Notes: a model not told the origin generated them from the letters alone. 64,000 bases of DNA from Limnomonas spitsbergensis (GCA_037349105.1 JAYJMM010000104.1:716001-780000); one strand, 5' to 3'; counted from the first letter of the stretch, positions 35,806 through 47,089 are shown. Numbers and translations are program-made.

Positions 35806-36140
35806 CGGGCGGGATGCATCTTACCGAGCCCAGGGGTATGACGAAATTCTGGTTGCGCAAAGTTCTGGCAGTGCCAGCAGTAGACATGAGCTGATGCAGA
35901 TGCAAGGCTAAGATGCCACTAAGCTCCTGCCTGCTTTTCTCGTCCACCCGTCGTTATCCGCTGCGAAATCGGGTGGGCGCTAGCGAGTAGCCTCAGGCTG
36001 CGGACCCCGATTCGACCATATGCATAATTGCAGAAGGGGAACACAATTTTGCGATATAAAAAGTTGTGGGGCGTTGTGAGACTCAGCGACCTGTACCTTT
36101 CATTCCTGGCAAGTTCATACCTGGCGTTCTTCACAGGGGG

Positions 36141-36209
36141 ACTGAAACCATGCGAAACCACGCGAAACCACGCGAAACCGATGGATGTGAATCATGTGTG
36201 AATCCGCTC
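36141..36209. mobile_element. Right fragment of the interrupted Harbinger-type MITE
   Basis: Continues the MITE split at 31919: three GCGAAACCACGC-type units, then GATGGATGTGAATCATGTGT and the terminal AATCCGCTC, matching 46660-46729 of the intact copy. It is followed by TAA at 36210-36212. Confidence 0.7.
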
Positions 36210-36366
36210 TAACGGAACCCCTAGTCCAGAAATTATAAATAACACTTCGCCGCGACGTCGCTTCGATGATGACTCGGAAGTGTGCAACATGGAGTCTACT
36301 GAATGTCTATAACATAAGCCTGCATTTACGACGGGCAGGCCATGTGCTGGGGAGTGTGGCCAGTGC

Positions 36367-37589
36367 CAGGGTAACCCGGTACGGAAACACGGTACGGGAA
36401 TACGGAACGGTACGGTTAGTACGGTACGGATACGGTACGGACAAAAGGGACAATACGGTAGGGCAATACTGTCCAAGATTTCACCCCATTTTCAAGGCTC
36501 AGGCAGAAGAGCAGGATCCACACAGAGAAACACATGGATGCAACACTCCCATGACTGTTCGACCCCATGCACATCCTGACATACTGCATGGCTGCATGAC
36601 AGCCCCCATGCAAATTTGCATGGCCCCCCAATAGCCACCTAGGATCTCCATGCATGTATGCAGATTTACCATGCTGACATGTTACGGAAAAATATGATCA
36701 TTGATGCAATCCCAAACTTCTCACACATCGCCATTACAATGTTCCAACATGCCATTCAGCATTTCAGCCATTCAGCCCGTCCATATAAACTCTACCTACC
36801 AGCATGGCATGTGAAATTTTACATGGAGGAATATGGCAATAGAAACATGAGGTCTCAGAATCACCTTGCATAGTTGCTGAGTTGCATCATTGCATAGCAT
36901 GCATAGAAATCACTTCGTAAGAAGACACGGAGCTCCTGTGTCTTGCCTCCCTCCTGGGAGTCTTGAACTCCTGGGCTCCTCCTAGCCCCCTCCCTCCATG
37001 CACCTTTGGATTGTGACTTGGCACCAAGTTGTGCCTTATTGCCACTAAGTATTGGGGTAAACTTAGACTTTTACGAGCAACGTATGCCTCTTTACCTCTG
37101 GAAGTGAGCGAGCTGACGTAGATTTTCATGTCATGGAGGTGTGGACTGTGGACTGTGTGGACTGTGTGGACGAGGGAGACGATCACACGGCATCGCCGCT
37201 TATGCATGTATCACCCGTCCTAACGTCTTACCCTTTTACACGCCGCAATTTGTCATATTATGCCCGCGAAGGTGGTTGGTAAATCGCGTTGTGCCGACGA
37301 AAATCTTATCGCAAAATTTGCATCGCCCACTCTTGGCCTAGCCAGCCTTTAATGACGGCTGCAAAATTTAATGCGCATCAGCCGTGTACGCTGCCTTCCT
37401 AGGACTTGTTCACAGCGCTGCCTCTACCTCCATCCTGATAATATCTGATATGTCTGACTGGTCTGTGCACTTATGCAGTCATGCATTGCAGGAAATGGCG
37501 GCCGTACTTGGCCGTGTTGCAAACGGTACGGTGCGGTACGGATACGGTACGGAATTTTAGGCCAATACGGCCCGTACTGGGTAACCCTG
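36367..37589. mobile_element. Non-autonomous hAT-type element (1223 bp)
   Basis: Ends are CAGGGTAACCCGGTACGG (36367) and CCGTACTGGGTAACCCTG (ending 37589), inverted with few mismatches. A perfect 8-bp direct repeat GCCAGTGC flanks them (36359-36366 and 37590-37597). An 8-bp duplication with CAGGG ends is the hAT signature. Subterminal TACGG repeats lie at both ends (36380-36442 and 37526-37553), as expected for transposase-binding sites. No transposase ORF is present inside, so it is non-autonomous. Confidence 0.9.
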
Positions 37590-37899
37590 GCCAGTGCCTT
37601 ATTAGCATTCTTGCTTGCCTCACTGGTGGTCTCAGACGAGATTTTGAATTAACCTATCAAGCCCAAGACCTGACCGTCCCATTGCATCATAAATCCCAGC
37701 CTTGACTCAGCATGCCCCGACTTGGATTGCACGAACCGGCGGGCGAGACACCAGGCACCTGTTGCGGGACGCTACCCGGGGCATGGTAGGAGAGGGGTGG
37801 AGAATGCCCGGCATCATGCATGTGGAGCTAGTACCTCGGCTTGCAAAGTTTGCCTTGGGTCTTCAGGATCCGGCGTGGTGTCCCACTCATGTCCACTGT

Positions 37900-38252
37900 C
37901 AATGATATTACACCTCTGGGCCACGCTGAAAAAGGCTTGGGTAATGGGCGCCCGACTCTCTGGCCGGAGGAAAGAAACTTACGGCTGTCTGGAGTGGTCT
38001 CACAAGTGAAACAGGGTACCGTAGGTGTGGCTGGTATACCCTGGCCTTTATGGAATCTGTGATCCAGTTTATTGAGGGCTAGTTTCCTAAGGATGTGGTT
38101 TCAACACCCATTCACCGTTCTACCCTGTTCTGATGTCCCCCTCTCGTTTTCCCCTGGCACTCTAACCTCAAGTCTCCTTCATTCCTCCATATCAATCACT
38201 TGGGCGCCCGCTCGGCCAAGCCTTTTGAGATGGGCTTAAGGGTGTTACATTG
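37900..38252. mobile_element. Short foldback/MITE-like element
   Basis: CAATGATATTACACC at 37900 and the complement of CAATGTAACACC at 38252 begin an imperfect inverted repeat of about 55 bp. It continues through AAAAGGCTTGG to GGGCGCCC (37949 and about 38202). No matching target duplication was seen. Related sequence appears at 41845-41915 beside the LINE tail. The bases TTGGTATCGAAATAGG next to the right end resemble a retroelement primer site, so a solo LTR is an alternative reading. Confidence 0.45.
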
Positions 38253-38981
38253 GTATCGAAATAGGGAGCCAAAGGAGTGGGACGATACTTCCCACCATAC
38301 ATTTGTAGTTGTACGGATTTACCACATGTCCAATGAGTGCTGTTCTCCGCTACATTAGCACTTGCCTACCCCCCTTAATTGAGGGCACCTCCTCTCCTTC
38401 CTGGTCACAGAATTATGCACTTACAATGACATGGCAAACCGGCAATGGGTGCGGCTGGAAGACAAGTATCTCTATGCCTCAGCATACATGGTCCAGTTAT
38501 CATTCGGTTACATACTGTATCATTCTAACAATCACATTTACAGGACGGTCACATGCACAGATGACATACTTTGCTCCTATCCTAGTCCCCTAACACAAAA
38601 TGATTTTAGTAATTGAGTCAAACAAGTTCATCAAAAGTAACCGCGAGTGATTTCCTACATTTTCTTACAATAAAAGAAATTCGTGGACACATTGACAATG
38701 CCCAGACTAGTGTCAGTTGGACTATGGTAGGAGGCAACCTATTATACACTCTCAGACCCTCATTTATAATGAGCGGTATACCAACATGCAGACCGTTGAA
38801 TTTATTACCAGCCTTGTTTTATAACACCTCGGATCACATTTGATATGACTTCTGTAAGAGGGGAATAACTGGTCAAGGGATGCAAGATAAATAAAGAAAT
38901 GGAAGAAAAGAAATAGACAGTGCTCTGTCCACGTTCCATACAATTGATGATTGACAACTTCACCAGCCCAGGTTACTAAAA
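38253..38981. other. Gene-free stretch downstream of the RTA1-like gene
   Basis: No coding exon is recognised here. It should hold the 3' UTR of the minus-strand RTA1-like gene. A minus-strand TGTAA lies at 38669-38665, about 310 bp past the stop, and could be its polyadenylation signal. Confidence 0.4.
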
Positions 38982-41000
38982 TTAGCGAGCCATTTGCACT
39001 TCAATTTTCTGCACTGCCCTCTCCGTTTTGTTGACCTTGACAGCTTCAACATCTATGCTTGCATCACTGGGAATGGCTGCACATTGCTCTGTCAGAGTGT
39101 TGAGGCAGCGCCCGTAATGGTAGGCGGGAATGGAGCTGATAATCAAGCTGGCCATGATGGCCAGACAGTCAAACACGTACAAAGTCCTGAGGTAGGTTGA
39201 ACATCACAAACTCAGTTTAACAGCTCATCCATTGAAGAGAGGCATGCGCAGGCTGATCTCATAAATAAATAAAGACGCAAACAAGTGTGTGGATGTAGGT
39301 AGCCACCGATCTCGAGCTCATTTGCAATAATGGATACAAACTCACCCTAGCATCTTTCTTGGCCACCCTTTCACCAACAGAGCATGCTCATCCATTCAAT
39401 GACAAACATTCTCCCATTCCAACACTCACCACTCGTGGGTCTGGAGGTAGCCACTCTTTCCCTCGCCGTACTCCACCACGCGGAAGACGGCACGGATCAG
39501 CATGAGCACAGTGGTGATGTACAGCGCATGGATGAACTTGATACCATCAGGCTTGTCCGACAGAAGGTACTGTTAAGGAGAGGCAAGGAAAGTCTTAGTG
39601 GGCCGTGATGGGGGTAATCAAGTCATCTGCATGTATGCTGACAGTCCAACAGATCTTTGCATTGCGATCTTACTTGTCCAACTGCACAAACACATTTGCA
39701 AACCTTAGCCTTGATGTGCACATTCGCAGCAACAAAGAGAAAGAGGAACAGCGTGGCAGCTTGTACGGCAAGACCAATGAGGATGATGTTCTTCCCCATT
39801 TCGATTGTGCTCTTGTTGTCTGACGTCAGGAGGCTGCCTCCCAAACCCTGCAGCAAAAAATGAATTCATGGGTGAGTCAGGATTGCTCAAGCAATACAAA
39901 TGAGCACACACACACATTCACTGTGTAGCAGACAGCTCTGGCACCAATGGTCATTATAAGGGGACTTTCAGCTATCCTTCAGATACAACCAGGCCTGCAG
40001 CTGCAGGGATTGGTGCAGCAGGCCCTGCTGCTCAGGCCACCAGCCGGTCTATTTATCCCCAGCGGCCTTCAGGTGGCCGCTCAGTAGCCCCAAGAGAGTT
40101 TCTGCTGCACACTAAAACACACACTGACACAGGCGCTGGGTTTGCATACCTTTTGGTTTGCATACATTTTGCATACTGGTGACTGGGAGGATGCCATGTG
40201 CATGCTGTACTATTATATTTCAAGCAGTGCAGCTCAATGCTTACCTGGACCACAAAAGATATGATGTCTGAAGCCAAGAAGGTACGGGCGATCCAGTGGG
40301 GGCGCAAGCAGGCCACATTGAGGCCACTAAATGCGAGAGCACGGCCGACCACAATATAGTTTACCTACAGCATGGAAGAGATATGGAGTCAGCACTTGCC
40401 AATGGTTAAAATGTTGCTTAAGTGAGCTACATCGGGGAAAAGGGGCACTGTAAATCTGACCTGACATGCAAAAAATGGTTCTGGCCCGTCCTATGTGACC
40501 TTCCCCTCTTGTGCTATCCCAGTTTTGCCAGACTTGAGCCTTTGATAAAGGCTCCTGGGTGAATCCGTATAATATTGCAAACTGGGCCAATGTAAAACCA
40601 CCTTGAGTGCTAGCATGTTGTACATGCGGATGATGAGAAAAAAATATTCATACAGGCAGGAAGTAAAAAGCTGTGACCGGCTGACACTCCTAACAGGTCC
40701 CAGCTGACTTACCAGGGCCATTGCGTTGGGGACCAGCAGGATGATGAGGGTGGGCAAGATGAAGGTTTTGATGCTTGGATCATGGGCAGCCATCACTCGA
40801 AGACCGTAGCCTAGGGCCTCGAACCACGCACTCAGCACCAGTACGATCATGTACTTGTTCGGTGGGTGTTTGATGCTGACCCAGGCAAGAAAAGCTCCAA
40901 TCACGATGTAGACAGACATTGCAGCCCATGCCAGGCCATCTATGGGAAAATATCCGAAGTATCGGACAGTGGGATCGACAGTGAGCTTCGCGTCGGACAT
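38982..41000 (-). CDS. RTA1-like seven-transmembrane protein (lipid-translocating exporter family)
   Basis: Five exons join in frame to 298 aa: 41000-40713, 40364-40245, 39847-39704, 39569-39430, 39186-38982 (stop). All junctions are GT-AG. The protein follows the RTA1 pattern: YFGYFPIDGLAWAAMSVYIV, FEALGYGLRVMAAHDPS, ILLVPNAMALVNYIVVGRAL, RPHWIARTFLASDIISFVVQ, STIEMGKNIILIGLAVQAAT, IRAVFRVVEYGEGKSGYLQT and HEWTLYVFD. It has seven hydrophobic segments and a charged cytosolic tail. In fungi, family members (RTA1, RSB1, PUG1) sit in the plasma membrane and are linked to sphingoid-base release and drug resistance. The substrate here is unknown. The family is best known from fungi, so its presence as an intron-bearing gene in a green-alga-like genome is notable. 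Confidence 0.88.
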
Positions 41001-41849
41001 TTTGTTGCTGTTCTTCACAACAGGTCGTTGTGAGTGTTCTGGATTGAAGCAAGGGTGCAAAAATCCTCTCTCGCAGGGCAGGTGATGTATAGTAGGTATT
41101 GATGCCTCGGAAGTCCTGAGCGATTGTCATGACAGAACCGTTGCGGTTCGATGATTTTGTATGAAGTTCTACGGCATCAATAGATGACATCACTGGTCAC
41201 AGCGTGTAAAGGACGGTAAACTGGGGTCAGCTTCCTCGCGTACAGGTACAGCTGCCGTACATGGATAATCTCACGGTCATCTCGTCAAATGGCTCATGAC
41301 CTCATATCCTCCTCATCCGCACCTGTTTGTTGTGGTCTACAAAAGAAACCTTTATCTTCTACATCCCCTAGGTGACTACTGCTGCTTTGTCGTTTATCGG
41401 GATCATTTTCCCCATGCAACAAACCCCTCTTCCTAGTAGTTCCTAATGCCAGTAGAACTGGTCCACCGGTAGTCCGGTACATACGAGCGATTCCGCGATG
41501 GCTCGCGCTAGCGAGTGGTCCGACGAGGATAGGCGCAAGGCGTCGACGTCTCCCGCCCTGATGCCAAACATTGCTGGTTTGGATCAGCGCACATTTCAGT
41601 GCATATGAAAGCATCTTTGGGGCCCGCCGGGCGGCCCTCCTGGGCCAAGTGGCCACCCCTAGGTCAAGTGTGACCAAACCTTAACATGCAATCAAGCATA
41701 TAGCCGGTGGCCTGACTGTCTAAGCAGCAGGGCTTGCTGCACTATACCCACACGACTGAAGGCCGTGATGCAGCTGGATTGTAGCTGATCACAGCGGGTC
41801 ACCAAACAAACATCGGTGAAAAATTGACATCAGACGGACCCTGGGGCCT

Positions 41850-44800
41850 GAGGCTTAGGCAAAGGTCAATAACGTTGCACCTCTGGCTTAAGCGTGGGCC
41901 GCGTGGGCGCCCGACTGTTCTGAAGGGAGAAAAGTCGAAACTAGAAGGAAGAGGGGGGGAAAGGAACAAAAGGAGAGGCCGGGAATGCAAAGAAGACGAA
42001 GTCCGACACCTGAGTCCCACAGGGAGTAGCCATGAACAAAGCCTCTCAAAAAAAAGGCCACAAAAGCGTACCCCACCCCTGCTTGGCCGCGAGGGCGCCC
42101 CACTGATCAGAAGGGAGAAGAGAAGAAACTAAAAAGGGGGCAAACAACAACAAAAAGAAAGGACCAAAAGGGAAGGCCAGAAAAGCAAACGACACCGGCG
42201 CCTCAGAATCCCTAGAGACTAACCCTCAACAATACCCACAGCACAGTCCACAAAAGCAAGTGCATCCCACCCCTGCTCAGCCTGGTACAGCTGGTGTAAG
42301 TTAGTGGCAGCGCCCGGAGGACCTGCCCACCCCCGCTTCCGTAACTGCTCCCTAACACTAGGGCACTTGAAGCACACATGTAGCGCATCCCCCACCTGCT
42401 CGCTATCCACCCGTGCCCAACACCGCTGGCAGCAGCGTACCTCTCGCCGCTGACCGTTGCGCCGTCCTCTGGTATCAGCCGTGCTGATCGCGCCGAGCCG
42501 CAGTCGCAAATTTATGGGCACACAAGTACACTCCCTCTGGCTAGTGCGGCTCTTGGCTTGCGCCAGCACGGCACCCGCCGTGGACTGGAATCGGTGGTCG
42601 CCGCAGATCTGTGCTCGGTGGTAGGGTCCCTGGGGTCCCCACCGCTGCTTGCGTCCAGCCGTGCTTGCTCGTAGGCTGCGTCAACGAGTGCCAACACCTC
42701 TGTGACGGGTAGGCGCTGTAGGGCAGCTGCTGCCTCGCACAAGGTGGGGGTGGGTGCCCCCCGCTCCAGCTTCTCTAATGCACCCAGCTGATCAGAGCAC
42801 CGGGCGCGGCCGCCAGTGCCATGGCTGACTGCAAGCTGCATATCTGCTGCCATGGCTTGAGCCATGAGAGGGCTATATTGCTGTGCCACCGTAGCCACCG
42901 CCGCATTGTAGAAGCGGAGGATATGGGTCCACCAGTCTCGCTGTAGTGGCTGGAGTTGCAGCTCACTCAGGACTCCCCAACTGGCGGCTGATGCAGGTAG
43001 CCCCGCAGCCTGGCGTAGGTGCTGAAGCAAGCTGGACTGCATTTTGCTGGAGAGACATTGCTGCGGCCGAAGGTGGCTGGTGGCCCACACCACGTCGCCG
43101 TAGTTGGCCGCATGCGCTGCGTACACAGCTGCCAACCTGATGCGGGTTGGAAGATGGCGCCTTAGGCCCACCTTGGCTGCCATGCGGCGAACGCGGTGCA
43201 GCGCGGCAGCCAAAGGCGCCTCTCTACCCTCCATGGCCCTCTTCAGGCCGCCGCTTTCGTCTTATTGACATTGACCTGAAGCTGTTTATGTGCCGCATAT
43301 ACATGCAAGGCATCAAGCATGCGTTGCAGCCTTGCTGGGGTGCGGGCTAGCAAGGCCGAGAGGTCGTCCGCATACAGCAGGCAGCGTAGCTGTCGCCCCG
43401 CCTACATCTCAATGCCCTCTGCCGGGCACTTGGCTGCAAGCATGGCCGGCAGGTCACTGCGGTAAAGGCTAAATAACAGGAGGCTCAGGGGACAGCCCTG
43501 CTTGATGCCTCTGGTGCAAGGCACATGACCAGTGCGCTTGTGGCCATCAGTGAGCGTGTAAACTGCACCGGCATAAAGCGCTTGCACCGCGCGCAACAGG
43601 CATGCATGCATGTGAAGATGCTCGCATAAATGCCGCCACTGCTGCTCCTGCTGGGGCACGCTGTCCTAGACCTTTGTGAAGTCCACAAAGGCCACATGCA
43701 GCTTGCCACGGCCTGCAGCTGCCCGTTGAGCATGGACTGCATGTCTGAGGAGGAAAGCAGCATGGAACGTGCTTCGGCGCTGTTGAAAACCAAATTGCTC
43801 AGGATGGACGTGGCCGTGCAATCGTGCCCACTCATTAATGATGGCAGTGAGCATGCTGGCATACAGCCGGTAAAGCACGCTAGTAATGGCGATGGGCCGG
43901 TAATTACCGAAATCCAGGGGGTCGCCCTTCTCCTGAGGGCGCCCTTCTTGATTCATCCTGACTGGCTGCCAGACACTAGGCATTCCCCCTAGCACCGCCA
44001 TCGCAGTCAACCAGTCTTGCAGCAAATCCATCAGCACGTGCCGTTGCTCCCCCTCTGAATCGTCCTCTACCATAGCCAACTTGATAAAGGGTGCCGCCAG
44101 ACCATCTAGGCCCGCCGCAATGTGTACGCGCATGCGGGAAAAGCCCTTGCTAAGCAAGAGGCAAGCTGCTCAGCTGACACGCCTAGATCCTCCGGCTGAG
44201 CGGTGGTAGGGGACAAATTTGCCTGTGGGAGAGGGAGGCACAGTGGCGGTGAATTTCTGTCGCAGGTGTGCTTCCCACTTGAGGGAGGAGACAGCCGTGG
44301 TGGGGCAGGTATGCCGCCTCTCTTGCAGCTGCTCCCGGTAGACGTTGCACTCGCTACGCTGCAGCCTGTCAGCTATAGCCGCTGCCATATGGCGCGTGTA
44401 GTAGCAGCGACGTCTTCGTGCTGTGGACTTGTAGCGCTGCCTGGCTGCCTTGCGCTCTGGGCCCGGGGCACTGCAAAGCGACTTCGCTCGCAACGCAGCA
44501 TAGCCGCTCTGAACCTCCGCATCCCACCAGGGGGGGCGTGGATGCTGCCCACGCTGGGCATGGGGCCGCGGAGTGCACGTCATGCCAGCAGCTTCGGCCG
44601 CACACCAAATCACAGCAGTGAGCGCCACTGCGGCTGCCTTGTTGTCACCTCCAGCAATGGCCAGGCTGAAACGCTGTAGGCCCTGCTCATCGCGGGCTAG
44701 CGCGGCGCTGTAAATGTGCGCCTTATCAGCTCTCCACGTCAGGATGGTTCGAAAGCTTCCTGCTGGCTGGCCAGCATCAGGCTGACCTCCCCCCACGTCG

Positions 44801-45480
44801 ATGCCGCTATCGACCGGAGGTTCAAAGGTCGCCGCAACCGGACGATGATCCGAGAGGTCCGGTTGGGTGGGAAGCACCCCGCTCACCTCCACATGCCTCC
44901 ACATGCTACATGGCACTGCAATGTGGTCAACGCGGGACCGGCCAGTAGCTGCAAGGAAAGATGCGTCCCCTTGGTCACCCTTGCGGCCCGTGAGCAGCAG
45001 CATCTTGGAGGCCGCCGATGCGTTGAGCATCATCCGAGCCTGCGGTCTAAGCATTTTGGGCGACTCACTGCGGAGGGCCCGGTGCGAGTGCATCTCAGGT
45101 GCATGTTGGATTGCCCATGTAAGGTCCGCACCGCCGTCCGGGAGCTCACTGCCATGCCACACGTCCGTCCGCATTAAAGTCGCCCGCCCAATTGCAAGAG
45201 CCGCAGCAATTGCAGCAAGCTGAGCTGCTCCGGCTGAGGGCTGCTCCGGCTGAGGGCTGCTAAAAAGTCTTCCGCTGCATTCTTGCCACGCCAGTCCCCC
45301 GTGATTAGAGGTGCTGTTCAGGGTGCAGAGCCCCGAAATGTTGCTGGTCACCACAAAAGCCACACCCGGCTGTCCCTTGCCTGTATGCTGATGGGCCCAT
45401 AACAGACTGTGGTTGGTTGACAGCAGCTGCTGCATCGCCGCCTCGTCTACTGATGTTAGTAGGCTCTTTTGTCGAAAGTC
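41850..45480 (-). mobile_element. Decayed APE-type non-LTR retrotransposon (LINE)
   Basis: Reads 5' to 3' on the minus strand. The endonuclease remnant (ORF 45435-44170) has GRSRVDHI at about residue 165 and SDHRPVA at about 195, the conserved C-terminal motifs of an apurinic-like endonuclease; the earlier DFN motif is degraded. The reverse transcriptase follows: FGNYRPIAITSVLYRLYASM and HPEQFGFQQRRSTFHAAFLL (44157-43666), then KQGCPLSLLLFSLY (43500 region) and the catalytic YADD at 43374-43363. The C-terminal domain (43234-42219) ends in a CQRC...H...CP zinc-finger-like motif near 42430-42350. Several frameshifts and stops separate these parts, so the copy is dead. The exact 5' end and target duplication were not found. 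The clade is not assigned. Confidence 0.9.
41900..42290. repeat. Tandemly duplicated LINE 3' end
   Basis: Two copies of about 190 bp start at GGGCGCCCGACTGTTCTGAA (about 41904) and GGGCGCCCCACTGATCAGAA (about 42093). Each holds an A/G-rich tract and ends in CCCCACCCCTGCT. The second copy runs into the true end of the ORF (minus-strand WDALAFVDCAVGIVEG, stop near 42219), and the first carries a decayed version of the same protein end. Confidence 0.8.
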
Positions 45481-45736
45481 CCGTGTGAAGGGTGAAGTGA
45501 GGTGTAAGAAGTAAGGAGTACGTGTATGTAGTTTCCAATCCTTCGTGATGTTTGACGAATCCCTAGGTATAGGCGATCCCTAAGGACAATCTTCCCGTCG
45601 GTACATGATAACGCGCATTTCCCCCCGTGTCATTGCAATTGTGGATCAATCGCTCGACGATACCTCAGTAGTCTTTTTTGATTTCCCGAACGACCAGCCA
45701 CGGCAATTCCCACCGGCAGGTTTTACCAATCGTTAA

Positions 45737-45798
45737 GGCGACTCCAGTGGGATTCGAACCATAGCAGACTGATGCGCTACCAATTGAGCTACGGAACC
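45737..45798 (-). pseudogene. tRNA remnant with internal deletion
   Basis: On the minus strand, GGTTCCG opens the sequence. An A-box-like TAGCTCAATTGGTAGCGC and a perfect B box GGTTCGAATCC follow, ending TGGAGTCG. The two ends can pair over seven positions with G-U wobbles. The distance between D and T arms is about ten bases too short: the 3' half of the anticodon arm and the variable loop are missing. It cannot fold as a working tRNA. It may be a dead tRNA or the head of a SINE; the remaining TCAGTCTGCTA suggests a GCT anticodon, weakly. Confidence 0.6.
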
Positions 45799-45799
45799 A

Positions 45800-46018
45800 G
45801 TGAGGCTTAGCAGTCTTTCGAGCTGATTAAGATGCTTCCATCTTCTGGTCTAGCTGACTCGACTGGACACGGTCACATAACAATTAGGGAATGACATGGA
45901 CCGCATGCGCTTGCTTAAATTGATGCGCGGCTACCATCTAGTGAGCGGTGATAGGTTTATTGAGGCTAAGCGGTCTTTCGAGTTGATTAAGCTGCTCCCA
46001 TCTTCCAGTCTAGCTTAG
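45800..46018. repeat. Direct duplication, ~55 bp spaced by 160 bp
   Basis: TGAGGCTTAGCAGTCTTTCG at about 45801 and TGAGGCTAAGCGGTCTTTCG at about 45961 open two copies of a block ending in CTAGCT. The blocks are roughly 90% alike and separated by unrelated sequence. Confidence 0.7.
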
Positions 46019-46022
46019 CTTA

Positions 46023-46729
46023 GAGCCAATTCACACCTAGTTCAGTTCGTCGAGTTCGGTTCGGTTCAGTTCGTCAGTTTGGCGACTGGTTTCGCAACCT
46101 GCGTTCTCACCTGATTCACATCAGAAGAACTGAACCTTGCGGCCGTCGCATGCTTAGACGTCAGCTTATGCAGTGAAGTGGCCAGGAAAGCAACATACAA
46201 CAACAGACAATACAGCACGGGCTAGCATGACAGCATGGTCGTCATTGCCATGCTGATCTGATGAGCACATCGGCTGCTGGCATGTCGTCCTCAGCCGACT
46301 CAACCCCATCCTCAGGGTGGGACAATTGGAGATATTCAATCAAATAACACATTCCTTTACTGCTGTGCCTTCTCATTCGGCATGACGTTCCTAGCAGGCT
46401 GTTTGATGCGCCCTTGCCTCGTAGTTGGGGTCTGATTGCTGCCGACAACCTTTATGGCAACGAGCAGTTGGAGGTGTAGAAAGAACTACAGTTGAGGAAG
46501 CTGTGATTTGAAAATCAGGGCGCGGTATGTAGACCGCAGCGAGCAATGCCGATAAATCGTGACGAAACTTACGAAACCAGCCAACCTTGCGAAACCAGCG
46601 AACTGAAACTGGTGGTCCGAGACAGGTTTCAGTTGGCGTGGTTTCGTCGAACTGAACCGAACTGAAACCACGCGAAACCACGCGAAACCATGCGAAACCG
46701 ATAGATGGGAATCAGGTGTGAATCCGCTC
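46023..46729. mobile_element. PIF/Harbinger-type MITE (707 bp)
   Basis: The ends GAGCCAATTCACACCTAGTTC and GAGCGGATTCACACCTGATTC are inverted relative to each other. A TTA direct repeat flanks both sides (46020-46022 and 46730-46732), the 3-bp duplication of the PIF/Harbinger superfamily. Subterminal GCGAAACC and GAACTGAA motifs recur on both arms. No coding capacity. A second, interrupted copy of the family is at 31878-31919 plus 36141-36209. Confidence 0.8.
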
Positions 46730-46831
46730 TTAGTAGCCTAAACCATCTTGCAGTTCAGCCCAATGCACTAGGCAGATGAAGCATGAATGTTGTTAACAGT
46801 TGGCGCTGCCCTCAATCCAGTGTAAGCTTCA

Positions 46832-47017
46832 AGTTTCTTAAATTGTGCCGCGCAACCTGTGGGGGGGGGGGAGACATGTCCCTGGTTAAATTGTGCCGCA
46901 CAACCTGTGGGGGGGGGGAGACAGGTCCCTGGTTAATTTGTGCAACGCAACATGTTGGGGGGGGGCGACAGACTGTCCCCGTTTAATTTGTGAAGCGCAA
47001 CCTGCGGGGGGGGGGAG
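46832..47017. repeat. G-tract tandem repeat, ~58-bp unit, four copies
   Basis: Units of TTAAATTGTGCCGCRCAACC followed by TGTGGGGGGGGGGGAGACAT and a variable TGTCCCTGG. Each contains a run of 9 to 12 G. They sit directly before the telomere-like tract, and four G-runs in sequence could form G-quadruplexes. Confidence 0.85.
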
Positions 47018-47021
47018 ACTA

Positions 47022-47064
47022 GGGTTTAGGGTTTAGGGTTTAGGGTTTAGGGTTAAGGGCTACG
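47022..47064 (+). repeat. Interstitial telomere-like tract (TTTAGGG)n
   Basis: About five uninterrupted AGGGTTT units followed by a degenerate TTAAGGG. TTTAGGG is the telomere repeat of plants and many green algae. The tract is far too short for a chromosome end and is flanked on both sides by other tandem repeats. Confidence 0.9.
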
Positions 47065-47089
47065 GAATCAGTGAGGTGTAAGAAGTCCC

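Larger units (their letters stand above)
31920..36140. mobile_element. 4.2-kb terminal-inverted-repeat element (Mutator-like by target duplication), nested in a MITE
   Basis: The ends are inverted repeats of about 52 bp: CCCCCTGTCAAGAACGCC at the left and the complement of CCCCCTGTGAAGAACGCC at the right, continuing through GCCAGGAATGAAAGGTACAG with few mismatches. The 9-bp sequence ACTGAAACC flanks both ends (31911-31919 and 36141-36149) and joins two halves of a MITE whose intact relative lies at 46023-46729. A 9-bp duplication is typical of Mutator-like elements; a transposase is not visible. The inside is mostly tandem repeats (32190-34840) and a decayed minus-strand coding stretch at 35064-35805 of unknown function. 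Confidence 0.8.

Noticed and set aside
38249..38275. LTR end plus primer-binding site (TTACA then TTGGTATCGAAATAGG)
   Set aside because: The primer match to initiator tRNA is partial, no second LTR or internal polyprotein is present, and the inverted arms at 37900-38252 explain the segment better.
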